A DNA stretch of 64,000 nucleotides from Paraburkholderia bannensis NBRC 103871 (GCF_000685015.1 NZ_BAYA01000015.1:62001-126000); one strand, 5' to 3'. Counted from the stretch's first letter, positions 35,662-43,665 are shown. Notes: generated from the letters alone by a model not told the origin. Translations and numbers: made by a program.

Positions 35662-36549
35662 TCAGCCGTTGAATGACTGCGCAAGTTCGATGATTTCGCG
35701 CGCAGTCTTCGCGTGAGCGATGTCGATGTGCTCGCCGTCGTAGATGCACGAGGCGCGGCCTTCGGCCTGAGCCTTGTCCAGGGCGTCGATCATCCCCTGA
35801 TAAAACGCCACTTCTTCCTCGCCGGGGCTATAGGCCCGATTGACGATCTCCACGTTGGAGGGGTGCAGCACCAGTTCGCCGCTCATGCCCAGTTGGCGGT
35901 CGTTGGCCGCCGATACTTTCAGTCCGTCAAGATCGTGCACCTGCTGCCACACGCCGCCGATTGGCAATTTTCCCGCAGCGCGCGCCGCCATGACGACACG
36001 CGATTTGAGGTACTGCGTTTCGCGGCCATTGAGTGACCAGACCGTCTTGAGTGCACGGGCCACATCGGCGTTTTTCGCCGTCGCGCCCACGATTGCCGGC
36101 ACGCGCTCGTGTTGAGCGATCTCGTACGCCAGTTGCAGCGAACGGGCCGTCTCCAGCAGCGGAATCACCTTCGTGTGCCCGACTTCGACACCTGCGCGAT
36201 ATTCCGCCTCGGCCAGCATCGACGAAACGGTGTGGATGTCTTCAGGGCCACAGGGCTTGGAGATCACGATGCCCTCAACCACCGGATTGACGATCGCGAG
36301 GATGTCATCGAAGTCGTAAAGGTGGGCGCTGCGGTTGATACGCACCCAGATTCGCTGCTTCTGCCCGGCCAGCCAGGCGAGCTTCGACTTGACGATCTCG
36401 CGCGCCTCGACCTTCTGCGCGAGCGGCACGCTGTCTTCCAGATCCAGGATCAGCGCATCGGCCCGGGAGGTGATGGACTTTTCGATCCACGTGGGCTTGT
36501 TGCCCGGAACAAAAAGAAAGGAGCGTATGGGTTTCATCTGCGTCGTCAT
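35662..36549 (-). CDS. HpcH/HpaI-CitE family acyl-CoA lyase (malyl/citramalyl-CoA lyase-like)
   Basis: A 295-residue TIM-barrel lyase of the CitE group. Seen: RSFLFVPGNKPTWIEK, LILDLEDSVPLAQK with the Mg-binding acidic residues, VRINRSAHLYDFDD, GIVISKPCGPEDI, and LLETARSLQLAYEI with the second Mg-binding Glu. Such enzymes cleave 3-hydroxy-acyl-CoAs such as (S)-citramalyl-CoA or beta-methylmalyl-CoA to a 2-oxoacid and acetyl- or propionyl-CoA. It is first gene of the minus operon, 43 bp from the operator at 36592. The CoA-transferase and MaoC downstream make a C5-dicarboxylate-like cleavage route likely. Confidence 0.9.
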   Translation of the reverse strand: MTTQMKPIRSFLFVPGNKPTWIEKSITSRADALILDLEDSVPLAQKVEAREIVKSKLAWLAGQKQRIWVRINRSAHLYDFDDILAIVNPVVEGIVISKPCGPEDIHTVSSMLAEAEYRAGVEVGHTKVIPLLETARSLQLAYEIAQHERVPAIVGATAKNADVARALKTVWSLNGRETQYLKSRVVMAARAAGKLPIGGVWQQVHDLDGLKVSAANDRQLGMSGELVLHPSNVEIVNRAYSPGEEEVAFYQGMIDALDKAQAEGRASCIYDGEHIDIAHAKTAREIIELAQSFNG

Positions 36550-36591
36550 GTCTATCTCGGCCTGTCGGTGAATTCAACTGTCAGGTTTTAC

Positions 36592-36609
36592 CTAACAACT
36601 GGTAGTTAG
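36592..36609. promoter_or_regulatory. TetR-type operator candidate, 8-bp spacer (CTAAC-N8-GTTAG)
   Basis: Perfect CTAAC/GTTAG arms with an 8-bp spacer, preceded by GTTTTAC as at 11242. It lies between the divergent CitE operon (ATG 36549) and the MFS gene (ATG 36815). A partial related sequence, CATTAGGTAGTTAA, follows at 36765-36778 close to the MFS start, so both directions may be controlled. Confidence 0.65.
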
Positions 36610-36814
36610 TTTCGACGTAAGCGAAACAGCTGTCATTGGGGGTTTACACCAACACACCAAGACAGACGCGAATGTTGCGACGCGCCACCCGTGGTGAGTT
36701 TTTCAGGGCTTATGGATAACACTCATGGAACATCGCCTCCCTGAACACCACACTACCGAACAAACATTAGGTAGTTAAATCGCATGATCCTGGATCGAGC
36801 AAATTGGAGATGAG

Positions 36815-38200
36815 ATGAAGAACCCCACGCAAGACATACCGACGCAAACCGTCGATAGCGCTGAACCGGCGCTATCCATCCCCAACCGCATTCGGGTCGC
36901 ACACGACAGCAAACTTGCCTGGTACATCCTGGCGGTGCTGACCCTCACCTATTCGCTTGCATACATCGACCGTCAAATTCTCAACCTTCTGGTCGAGCCG
37001 ATCAAAAATTCGCTGGCGATCTCAGACACGCAACTGAGCCTGGTTCAAGGGATTGCCTTTATTGCCGCTTACCTGGTTGCATCGCCACTATTCGGACGGC
37101 TCGTCGATCTGACCAACCGTCGTAATCTGCTCGTCGTCTGCATCTGTCTTTGGTGCGTCTTCACGGCACTGTGCGGGAGGGCCGATACGTTCGAAGGGCT
37201 GTTTATCGCGCGCCTGGGCGTGGGCGCCAGCGAAGCCTGTGTCTTTCCCCTTGCGCTCTCCGTTATCGCCGACTGCTTTTCGGCTAAAAAAATGGCGCGT
37301 GCGATGAGTTTTTTCGTGCTCGGCCCAATGCTGGGCGGCGGTCTTTCGCTCGTGGCCGGCGGCTTCGTGATCCAGTTTGCGCACACGCTTCATCAGCAGC
37401 TACCCATCCTCGCCCAATTCCAGACCTGGCAGCTCGCGTTCGTACTAGTTGGACTGCCGGGGATACTCTTTGCGCTGCTCGTGCTGGTGACAGTCCGCGA
37501 ACCGGTGCGCAGCAGCATCAAGAGCGAACGAGTCGACGAACGACATTTCACTACCCGCGATTCGGCCGATTGGCTCTGGCAGCGACGGGGGTTTTATGTA
37601 CGGATATTGCTCGGTGTCGGCATGCTCGCGATCGTCGTGCTCGGCATGCCGGCATGGATGCCGACGTATTTGATTCGCGCGCATGGCATGCCGGCTGCCG
37701 TGGTCGGGTTCCGCTTCGGTTTGCTGGTCGTTGGTTTCGGCATTGCCGGGGCGCTTAGCGGGCCGTGGATCGCACGCCATTTAGAGCGGCGCGGCTATAC
37801 CGATGCGCCGCTGCGCACCGCTGCTTTTGCGATGATTCCGATGATGCTGTGCTGCGCAGCTATTCCTTTTGCACCCGGCACGACGGGCGCGCTCGCGGCG
37901 GCCGCTGGCACCGTGTTTTTCTTCAGCCTGCCCACGGGCTGCATGAGCGCGGCGCTGCAACTGGTCGCACCAAGCCGCATGCGTGGCACTATTGGCGCGA
38001 TCTATTCGTTCGTTGCGCAATTGATCGGCTTTGGCGCGGGCCCGACGTTGATCGCCATGTTGACCGACCATGTATTTGGTAATACTAAGATGGTTGGCCA
38101 GTCGATTGCTATTGTGTGCCCGATCGCGTCGGTGCTTGCGGCGTGGCTGCTCTTTACCGCGCTGCCGCACTACCGCCGGTTGCTGGCTGAAGCCATCTAA
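36815..38200 (+). CDS. MFS transporter, probable organic-acid uptake
   Basis: A 461-residue major facilitator protein with 12 expected membrane segments. The N-terminal 33 residues are hydrophilic. Seen: LTLTYSLAYIDRQILNLLVEPIK at the first helix, FGRLVDLTNRRNLL (the loop 2-3 signature), ARLGVGASEACVFPLALSVIADCF, and loop 8-9 equivalents. This style (YIDRQ motif) is that of Spns/hexuronate-like carriers common beside catabolic operons. It is divergent from the CitE operon and shares the TetR-type operator, so it probably imports the substrate of that operon. Substrate unknown. Confidence 0.87.
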   Translation: MKNPTQDIPTQTVDSAEPALSIPNRIRVAHDSKLAWYILAVLTLTYSLAYIDRQILNLLVEPIKNSLAISDTQLSLVQGIAFIAAYLVASPLFGRLVDLTNRRNLLVVCICLWCVFTALCGRADTFEGLFIARLGVGASEACVFPLALSVIADCFSAKKMARAMSFFVLGPMLGGGLSLVAGGFVIQFAHTLHQQLPILAQFQTWQLAFVLVGLPGILFALLVLVTVREPVRSSIKSERVDERHFTTRDSADWLWQRRGFYVRILLGVGMLAIVVLGMPAWMPTYLIRAHGMPAAVVGFRFGLLVVGFGIAGALSGPWIARHLERRGYTDAPLRTAAFAMIPMMLCCAAIPFAPGTTGALAAAAGTVFFFSLPTGCMSAALQLVAPSRMRGTIGAIYSFVAQLIGFGAGPTLIAMLTDHVFGNTKMVGQSIAIVCPIASVLAAWLLFTALPHYRRLLAEAI

Positions 38201-38289
38201 GGAGGCGAGGCGCGGCTGGAGCGGATAAACAGGCACTCGGACGTCGCGCCATGCCATGCAACGCAATGCGCGACGTCAACAATGCAGGA

Positions 38290-38937
38290 TCAGGAGGACG
38301 CGCTCAGTTCTTTCTTGCGGGAGCGCCGCGGCCGGGTCGCAGGTGCGGCGCCCTCGAAGAACATCGTGATGAACTGGTCGGCGATCTTGTCGAGCGTTCC
38401 CTTCTTGGGATCGAACCAGGTTTGCACCGAATTGATGAAACCAAGAACGAAGACGCGGCTGAGCGCGATATCGATATCTTCGCGCAGATAGCCTTGCGTG
38501 CGCAGGTCGTCGAAAACAGTCGTCCACAACTGCTGGTGCCGCTCGCGCCGCTTGATCTGGCGCTCGCGCACACTGTCCGGCAACTGGGTCAACAGGCGAT
38601 TGTGCGCCAGCGCGTAGTCGCCAAACTTGATCAGCGCGCTCATCTGCCCAACCAGCGCCGCCTTGAAACGATCCACGGCATTCGCATCGGGGGGCAAGGC
38701 TTCGAAGTGCTCGTTGATGTGCTGGACGATGCTCTGCGCACCGTGCTCCATGACCACGTCAACGAGTTCTTCCTTCGACGAAAAGTGATAGTAGATACTC
38801 GCGGCCTCGATACCGGCCTGATCCGCGATGACGCGCATTGTCGTGGCCGTATACCCCTGCGTTGCAAACAGCCGGGCCGCCAGCCGCAACAGCGTTTCTC
38901 GGGTATCTGCACTGGGATTTACATTTCGCTTTCTCAC
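38290..38937 (-). CDS. TetR-family transcriptional regulator
   Basis: A 215-residue TetR protein: N-terminal HTH with ADTRETLLRLAARLFATQGY, TTMRVIADQAGIEAASIYYHFSSKEEL, and a helical ligand domain of ordinary length. The HTH and total length resemble acyl-CoA-responsive TetR regulators such as the KstR2/FadR-like groups, but the ligand is not deducible. It is flanked by four of the CTAAC/GTTAG palindromes (36592, 39628, 39705, and weakly 36765), making it the best candidate to bind them. The MFS gene is convergent with it. Confidence 0.9.
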   Translation of the reverse strand: MRKRNVNPSADTRETLLRLAARLFATQGYTATTMRVIADQAGIEAASIYYHFSSKEELVDVVMEHGAQSIVQHINEHFEALPPDANAVDRFKAALVGQMSALIKFGDYALAHNRLLTQLPDSVRERQIKRRERHQQLWTTVFDDLRTQGYLREDIDIALSRVFVLGFINSVQTWFDPKKGTLDKIADQFITMFFEGAAPATRPRRSRKKELSASS

Positions 38938-39058
38938 GTCTGTTTATCAGCTTTGCGCTGTCCTGTTCTTCGCTGCCGCCCGGTTATGCGCCGCACAGCC
39001 GGTTTTTCGATTGCAAGGTTACCGTATTTTTTCTGCCCGGAACAGACGCCTTGTCACA

Positions 39059-39112
39059 GTACGGAACGTTACGCCAGGGCCCATTGACACATGCGCACCC
39101 GTGGGCAAAGTT
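39059..39112 (+). promoter_or_regulatory. promoter module P3, pointing rightwards (GTACGGAAC-N16-TTGACA-N17-AAAGTT)
   Basis: GTACGGAAC at 39059-39067 and the best -35 of the set, TTGACA, at 39084-39089 after exactly 16 bp; the -10 region is poor. Its direction is away from the TetR gene and antisense to the SnoaL-like gene, unlike the other modules, which face a coding start. It may act as a dyad for the TetR gene or drive an antisense/leader transcript. Confidence 0.45.
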
Positions 39113-39141
39113 CGGCGTCTTTGCCCCGGCAGCGCTGCAGC

Positions 39142-39555
39142 TCAGATCGGCGGCGATTCCGGCGTAGTCGAGAAATGGTGCTGACGGATACGCCATTCGC
39201 CGCCTTGCATGGCGAGTGTGAGCGTCGTGCGTAGACGCGAATGCGAAAGCGTTCCGCCAGACAGCACAAACGAAAATTCGCCGTAGCCCTGGGCAAGAAA
39301 ACAATCTTCAGCGAGCCAGACGAACGCCTGATCGACGAGCTTGAGCGCGGCCGACTCGATCAGGCCTTCGTACGACGCGAAATAGTCGCGAATCGCGCCA
39401 GCGCCTACTGAGTGCCCCGGTCGACCACCGAAGAAAAGCGCGTCGCTGGTGTACACGTTCGTCAGCAGATCGGCGTCCCAGTGTGCCGCAGCGGCATTCC
39501 AGCTTGCCTCGATCGTGGCGAGCGCTCGACGGGCGTCGTCGGGAGTCTGAATCAT
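39142..39555 (-). CDS. SnoaL/nuclear-transport-factor-2-like protein
   Basis: A 137-residue protein of the NTF2-like superfamily (SnoaL-type polyketide cyclase / DUF4440-like). Seen: an N-terminal helix with WNAAAAHWDADLLTNVYTSDALFFGG, GAGAIRDYFASYE, and the beta-sheet end LTLAMQGGEWRIRQHHFS. Members include isomerases, dehydratases and unknown ligand-binding proteins. It is divergent from the MmgE/PrpD gene with two TetR-type operators between them, so it belongs to that regulon. Function not assignable. Confidence 0.82.
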   Translation of the reverse strand: MIQTPDDARRALATIEASWNAAAAHWDADLLTNVYTSDALFFGGRPGHSVGAGAIRDYFASYEGLIESAALKLVDQAFVWLAEDCFLAQGYGEFSFVLSGGTLSHSRLRTTLTLAMQGGEWRIRQHHFSTTPESPPI

Positions 39556-39627
39556 CAGGAGTGTTCCTTCTTAGTGAGGACGGCGGAGCGCCACCATCGC
39601 GGGTCTCAGCAACTTTTGCGCCCGATC

Positions 39628-39641
39628 CTAACATTCGTTAG
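39628..39641. promoter_or_regulatory. TetR-type operator candidate (CTAAC-ATTC-GTTAG)
   Basis: Perfect 5-bp arms around 4 bp. It lies 73 bp before the SnoaL-like start on the minus strand. A second perfect copy lies 77 bp to the right. Confidence 0.7.
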
Positions 39642-39704
39642 CTCCCGTGCAAATAGATCTCCAGGTATTAATACGCATGGCGATTCATTGCATTTATCAC
39701 AAAA

Positions 39705-39718
39705 CTAACACTAGTTAG
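39705..39718. promoter_or_regulatory. TetR-type operator candidate (CTAAC-ACTA-GTTAG)
   Basis: Perfect 5-bp arms around 4 bp, 42 bp before ATG 39761 of the MmgE/PrpD gene. With 39628 it makes a pair whose centres are 77 bp apart, in a divergent promoter region. Joint binding is possible. Confidence 0.7.
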
Positions 39719-39760
39719 ATTGATGCCGTCCGATTGGCACGTACTCTCCAGGATTCAGGT

Positions 39761-41194
39761 ATGCCCGAGACCATCGTTGAGCAGCTCGCCAGATTCACAT
39801 TAGAAACACAGCTGGAAAACCTTCCCGCCAATGTCGTCGAAGAGTGCAAACGCATCCTGCTCGATTCGATAGGCTGCGCGTTAGCCGCAACGGGTGAACC
39901 CAAAGGCCGCATCGGCATCGACTACGCGCGCACAATGGGCGGCAATGGCGAAGCAACCATCATCGGCTCGCGCACAAGAGCCTCGATTTTCGGCGCAGCA
40001 TTCGCAAATGGCGAACTGATCAACGCGCTCGACATGGACGCAGTCGTGCCGCCTGGCCACGTTACCCCTTATGTGTTGCCCGGCGCGCTAGCCATCGCGG
40101 AAACGCGCAATGCGCCCGGCACTGCGCTAATCGAAGCGATTGCCCTGTCGCACGAAATGTCGTACCGGCTAGGCAAGGCGATGGACTATCTGCGCGACAC
40201 GCGCGACGGCAAGGTCGCGCCACCGCCCGTCTACGGATACAGCAGCACGGTATTCGGCGCGACGGCGGCAATCGTCAAGCTCAAGGCGCTTGCACCCGCC
40301 GTGCTCGTCGACGCGCTCGGCATTGCCGGCTGCACCGCGCCGGTGAATTCGCAGGTCGCCTGGTTCCAGCACGCGCCCAGTTCGACGATCAAATATCTGC
40401 TCGCCGGCGCACTCGTCCAGACAGCTATGACCGCCGCGCATATGGCGGAGTTCGGTCATCGCGGCGACAGCCAGATCCTGGACGACCGCGAGTATGGTTT
40501 CCCTCGCTTCATCGGTACGCGACGCTGGGAGCCGGAGCGCATCACGGCAAATCTCGGCGTCGACTGGCTCTTTCCCAGCGAGCAGGCCTATAAACCCTAT
40601 CCCCACTGCCGCATCCTCCATGCGCTGCTCGACAGCCTCACGGAGATCGTCGAAACACACGACATCGCACCGGCCGAGATCGACGGGATCAAGGCGTGGG
40701 TCGAGGGCTTCGTGGAGCAGCCGGTCTGGCTCAACCGTGAGATTGCCCAGGTGCACGATGCGCAGTTCAGCATTGCGCACGGCTTGGCTCTTGGCGCACA
40801 CCGTCTACCGCCGGGCAAGGCGTGGCAGGAACCGGAACGGGTGTTCAGCGCATCGGTGATGAATCTGATGGATAAGGTCACACACGAAGTCCATCCGAAC
40901 TATGTCGAACTGCTGAGCGGCCATGCTGCCAGCCGCCCCGCGAAAATCGAGATCCATGCGCGCGGCAAGACGTTCGTCGGAGAACGGCGCTATCCCAAGG
41001 GCAGTCCGTCGCCCGACTCTGCCAGCTACTTGACCAACGAAGAACTCGCCGCCAAATTTCGCCGCAACGCCGAAGACGGTTTGTCCCCCGCACGCATCGA
41101 AGACGTGATCGACATCGTCTGGAATCTGGAAAAACTCGACAGCGTTGCAACACTCATGCAATTGCTCGGCCAGGACGGCAGGCAAGCTGGCTGA
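39761..41194 (+). CDS. MmgE/PrpD family protein
   Basis: A 477-residue MmgE/PrpD protein. Seen: ECKRILLDSIGCALAA, FANGELINALDMDAVVPPGHVTPYVLPGALA with family Asp/His positions (blocks shown as NALDMDAVVPPGH), YGYSSTVFGATAAIVKLK, and YKPYPHCRILHALLDS. The family includes aconitate decarboxylase, the enzyme that makes itaconate, as well as 2-methylcitrate dehydratase; the reaction here is undetermined. ATG 39761 is preferred over a TTG at 39734. It shares operators with the CitE operon and is followed by an SDR, so it probably supplies or consumes a branched dicarboxylate (inference). Confidence 0.87.
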   Translation: MPETIVEQLARFTLETQLENLPANVVEECKRILLDSIGCALAATGEPKGRIGIDYARTMGGNGEATIIGSRTRASIFGAAFANGELINALDMDAVVPPGHVTPYVLPGALAIAETRNAPGTALIEAIALSHEMSYRLGKAMDYLRDTRDGKVAPPPVYGYSSTVFGATAAIVKLKALAPAVLVDALGIAGCTAPVNSQVAWFQHAPSSTIKYLLAGALVQTAMTAAHMAEFGHRGDSQILDDREYGFPRFIGTRRWEPERITANLGVDWLFPSEQAYKPYPHCRILHALLDSLTEIVETHDIAPAEIDGIKAWVEGFVEQPVWLNREIAQVHDAQFSIAHGLALGAHRLPPGKAWQEPERVFSASVMNLMDKVTHEVHPNYVELLSGHAASRPAKIEIHARGKTFVGERRYPKGSPSPDSASYLTNEELAAKFRRNAEDGLSPARIEDVIDIVWNLEKLDSVATLMQLLGQDGRQAG

Positions 41195-41237
41195 TTCATC
41201 CACATTTTTCATCACACCCAACCCGGAGACACATAGC

Positions 41238-42056
41238 GTGAACGCTGAATACAACAAAACAGGAGCACGTGACTGGATGATTCATTCGCCTATCAAGGGT
41301 CTTACTGCTCTCGTTGTGGGCGCGGGCAGCGGCATGGGCGAAGCGAGCGCGAAAACCTTTGCAGCGAACGGCGGTGCAGTTGTCGTAGCCGATCTGCGTG
41401 CAGCAGAAGCCGAACGCGTCGCAGCCGAAATTACGCGCGAAGGCGGTCTGGCGATTCCCGTAGCACTCGACGTTTTACGTCAGGCGGATATCGACGCGGC
41501 CGTCGACAAGACCATACAGAAGTTCGGCAAGCTCGACGTTGTCATTAATACGGCGGCACTCGTGCGCTCCGCGATGCTGGAAAGCGTTTCCCTGGAGGAT
41601 TGGCGAGCCGGTTTCCAGGTGAATGTGGACGGTGCGCTCATGGTCGCGCGCAGCGCGCTGCCGTGGCTTAAACAAAGCGCGCATGCGGCCATTGTGAACA
41701 CGGCCTCGCTAGCGGGCGTACATGGCTATTCACAGGGCGGCGCATACGGGCCCAGCAAAGCGGCACTCATCACGCTGAGCCGCCAGATGGCGCACGAATG
41801 GGCGGCCTATGGGGTGCGCGTGAACGTTGTTTTGCCAGGCGTCATCGATACGCCGATGGCACGCGCTTCGGTGCCGCAGGAGATCCTCGACCAGCTCGCC
41901 ACGATGCTGCCGATGAGCCGCGTTGGCCAACCCGAGGAAGTGGCGGATCTGATCGTCTATCTCGCGTCCCGGGCCGCGGGCTATATCACGGCCCAGGCAA
42001 TCGCCTGTGACGGCGGCATGTCGCACATGATGTTCGCGAAGCCGATGGGGAAATAA
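41238..42056 (+). CDS. short-chain dehydrogenase/reductase
   Basis: A 272-residue classical SDR. Seen: LTALVVGAGSGMGEASAK (cofactor glycine motif), VVVADLRAAEAE with the NAD-type Asp, INTAALVRSAML in place of the usual NNAG (Asn-Thr-Ala), VNTASLAGVHG with the catalytic Ser, AYGPSK catalytic Tyr/Lys, and YITAQAIACDGG. GTG 41238 has GGAGAC upstream and begins a short unconserved lead of about 14 residues. It overlaps nothing and follows MmgE/PrpD by 43 bp, so co-transcribed. Confidence 0.9.
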   Translation: MNAEYNKTGARDWMIHSPIKGLTALVVGAGSGMGEASAKTFAANGGAVVVADLRAAEAERVAAEITREGGLAIPVALDVLRQADIDAAVDKTIQKFGKLDVVINTAALVRSAMLESVSLEDWRAGFQVNVDGALMVARSALPWLKQSAHAAIVNTASLAGVHGYSQGGAYGPSKAALITLSRQMAHEWAAYGVRVNVVLPGVIDTPMARASVPQEILDQLATMLPMSRVGQPEEVADLIVYLASRAAGYITAQAIACDGGMSHMMFAKPMGK

Positions 42057-42176
42057 AGCTGAGTTCCGTGCGATTCTTCCCCCGTCTCCAGTCAATCTGT
42101 TTGGAGTCCCTATCATGTCGATTCGCACGGTCACGATAATCCGATTCACGCCTCCGCTGCGCCGTGCTCGCGCTGC

Positions 42177-42434
42177 TCAGGCCGCACGCATCGTCGGACG
42201 ACGTGGCGGCAATGGCGGGAAAACACGCCAGGCGCCGTCCTCATGTAAAAAGAAGCAGAGGGCGATGTCGCCGCCCGGCCCGCGCGCCTCCACCTCAACG
42301 TAACGGCCATGCGATGCATTGCGAAGTGCCCGGATCCGAAACGGTACGGCATGCCTGGGTGTCAGCCAGCGTTCGACAATATCGCGCAACGACATTTCAA
42401 CCGATTCCATCCACGTCTCCATGCAGTCCGGCAT
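42177..42434 (-). CDS. 85-residue conserved hypothetical protein (paralogue of 56806)
   Basis: A small soluble protein of no family that I recognise. It is about two-thirds identical to the 85-residue product at 56806-57063 over their shared core: VPFR.RALRNA, GDI.LCFF.H.DGAWRV, and a common TMRAA end. Two conserved copies in one window argue that it is a real gene. A Trp-rich, probably beta-stranded core with a basic N-terminal helix is suggested by eye. It is divergent from the hydrolase at 42814 and has its own activator-type promoter module P4. No signal peptide or membrane segment. Function unknown. Confidence 0.75.
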   Translation of the reverse strand: MPDCMETWMESVEMSLRDIVERWLTPRHAVPFRIRALRNASHGRYVEVEARGPGGDIALCFFLHEDGAWRVFPPLPPRRPTMRAA

Positions 42435-42467
42435 CCCAATACCACCGCGGGTGGATGCCTGCGCTTA

Positions 42468-42521
42468 TCGTGCGATTTGCAAGCCGTCGGCGTCAACACG
42501 CATCCAGCCGCCGTTCCGTAC
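42468..42521 (-). promoter_or_regulatory. activator-type promoter module P4 (GTACGGAAC-N16-TTGACG)
   Basis: Minus strand: GTACGGAAC at 42521-42513, TTGACG at 42496-42491, with a poor -10 (GCACGA) at 42473-42468. It points at ATG 42434 of the 85-residue protein. Confidence 0.6.
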
Positions 42522-42660
42522 TCCGGGTGCCGGGGCGCTGTGCGAAGGTCGTCAAATTGCAAAGGCAACGGCAAAGGGCGCAACGCCACACGTCGTGCGT
42601 TCACCCATGCTCAAGCAGTCTGGCGGCCAATTTCACACATCGACGACGTATTGAATCGGA

Positions 42661-42714
42661 GTACGGAACACGCGCGCCATTGCCATTGACGCGTGACCGG
42701 CGCGAGCGGAACTT
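42661..42714 (+). promoter_or_regulatory. activator-type promoter module P5 (GTACGGAAC-N16-TTGACG)
   Basis: GTACGGAAC at 42661-42669, TTGACG at 42686-42691 after exactly 16 bp; the -10 (GAACTT) is weak. A transcript from here would begin near 42721. That rules out the earliest in-frame ATG at 42715 and favours ATG 42814 for the hydrolase. Confidence 0.6.
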
Positions 42715-42813
42715 ATGCGTGAGTGTTCCGCTCGACGAGCAGTGATTGTCCTGTCACGCAAAGCGGGACCGCCACCGCAGGGAAATTTACGCAGCGTAAG
42801 TAAGACAGGTTCG

Positions 42814-43665
42814 ATGGTGATGACTTTGACGCAAGCGCATTTGCACGACACGCAGGCCTCAATGCGCGTATGGAGAAGCGCTGATGGCACACGCCTCGCT
42901 GGCGACGCCTGGGGCGACCCAACCGGCGCGCCCGTGATCTTGCTGCACGGCAGCGGACAAACCCGCCACGCCTGGACGCGCACCGCCAAGGCGCTGGCCG
43001 ACGCGGGCTGCCATGCGATCACCTTCGACGCGCGCGGACACGGCGACTCCGACTGGTCGCCGGTCTGCAATTACAGCCAGGGTGCGATGGTTCGCGATCT
43101 CGACAGCATCGTGGCCACGCTCGACGGACGCCTGCCCGCACTGGTTGGCGCGGGCATGGGCGGCAGCACCAGCCTGCTCGCCGTGGGCGAGCGTCATGTG
43201 AATGCAAGCGCACTCGTGCTGCTCAACATCGCACCGCAAACGGAGAGTACGGCCGTCGCGCGGCTGCAAACGTTCATGCGGCAACAGCCCGGCGATTTCG
43301 AGGCTGCGACTGCGTTGAGCGCAGAAGGCCTCATGCAGACCGTACGCTGCGGCGAGGACGGCAAATATCGCTGGCACTGGGATCCAGGCTTCGCTGCATG
43401 GCCACGCGACCTGACGCGCCGCGAGTCGCGGCTTTCGACGTGTGCGCGCAACCTCGCGCTGCCCACGCTGCTGGTGCGCGGCGAATCTTCCGAGGTGGTT
43501 AGCGAAGCGGGTGCGCAGGCCTTTCTGCGCTTATGCCCGCGCGCGGAGTACGTGAATTTGCGCGACGCGGGACATACGGCCGCCGGAGCGAGCAACGATG
43601 TATTCGGCAAGACGGTGCTGCGCTTTCTTCTAAGGCATATCAACGCCACGTGCCAGATGTCGTAG
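42814..43665 (+). CDS. alpha/beta hydrolase-fold protein lacking the nucleophile
   Basis: A 283-residue alpha/beta-hydrolase-fold protein. VILLHGSGQTRHAW (oxyanion loop) and FDARGHGDSDW are normal, and the catalytic His region DAGHTAAG is present. The nucleophile elbow reads GAGMGGS, with Gly114 where relatives have Ser (usual GASMGG). The DNA codon there is GGC, so this is not an apparent sequencing frame error. It may be a ligand-binding or non-hydrolytic member. It lies downstream of promoter module P5; ATG 42814 follows AGACAGG. Family clear, activity doubtful. Confidence 0.85.
   Translation: MVMTLTQAHLHDTQASMRVWRSADGTRLAGDAWGDPTGAPVILLHGSGQTRHAWTRTAKALADAGCHAITFDARGHGDSDWSPVCNYSQGAMVRDLDSIVATLDGRLPALVGAGMGGSTSLLAVGERHVNASALVLLNIAPQTESTAVARLQTFMRQQPGDFEAATALSAEGLMQTVRCGEDGKYRWHWDPGFAAWPRDLTRRESRLSTCARNLALPTLLVRGESSEVVSEAGAQAFLRLCPRAEYVNLRDAGHTAAGASNDVFGKTVLRFLLRHINATCQMS

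Larger units (their letters stand above)
42435..42813. other. divergent regulatory region with two facing promoter modules
   Basis: This 379-bp spacer separates the 85-residue protein gene (minus) from the hydrolase gene (plus). It carries promoter modules P4 (minus) and P5 (plus), each with GTACGGAAC-N16-TTGACG. No other gene with support was seen in it. Confidence 0.6.

Noticed and set aside
33984-35672. 562-codon open frame on the plus strand
   Set aside because: It lies antisense to an acyl-CoA dehydrogenase and MaoC gene, with a composition rich in Arg/His typical of shadow frames.
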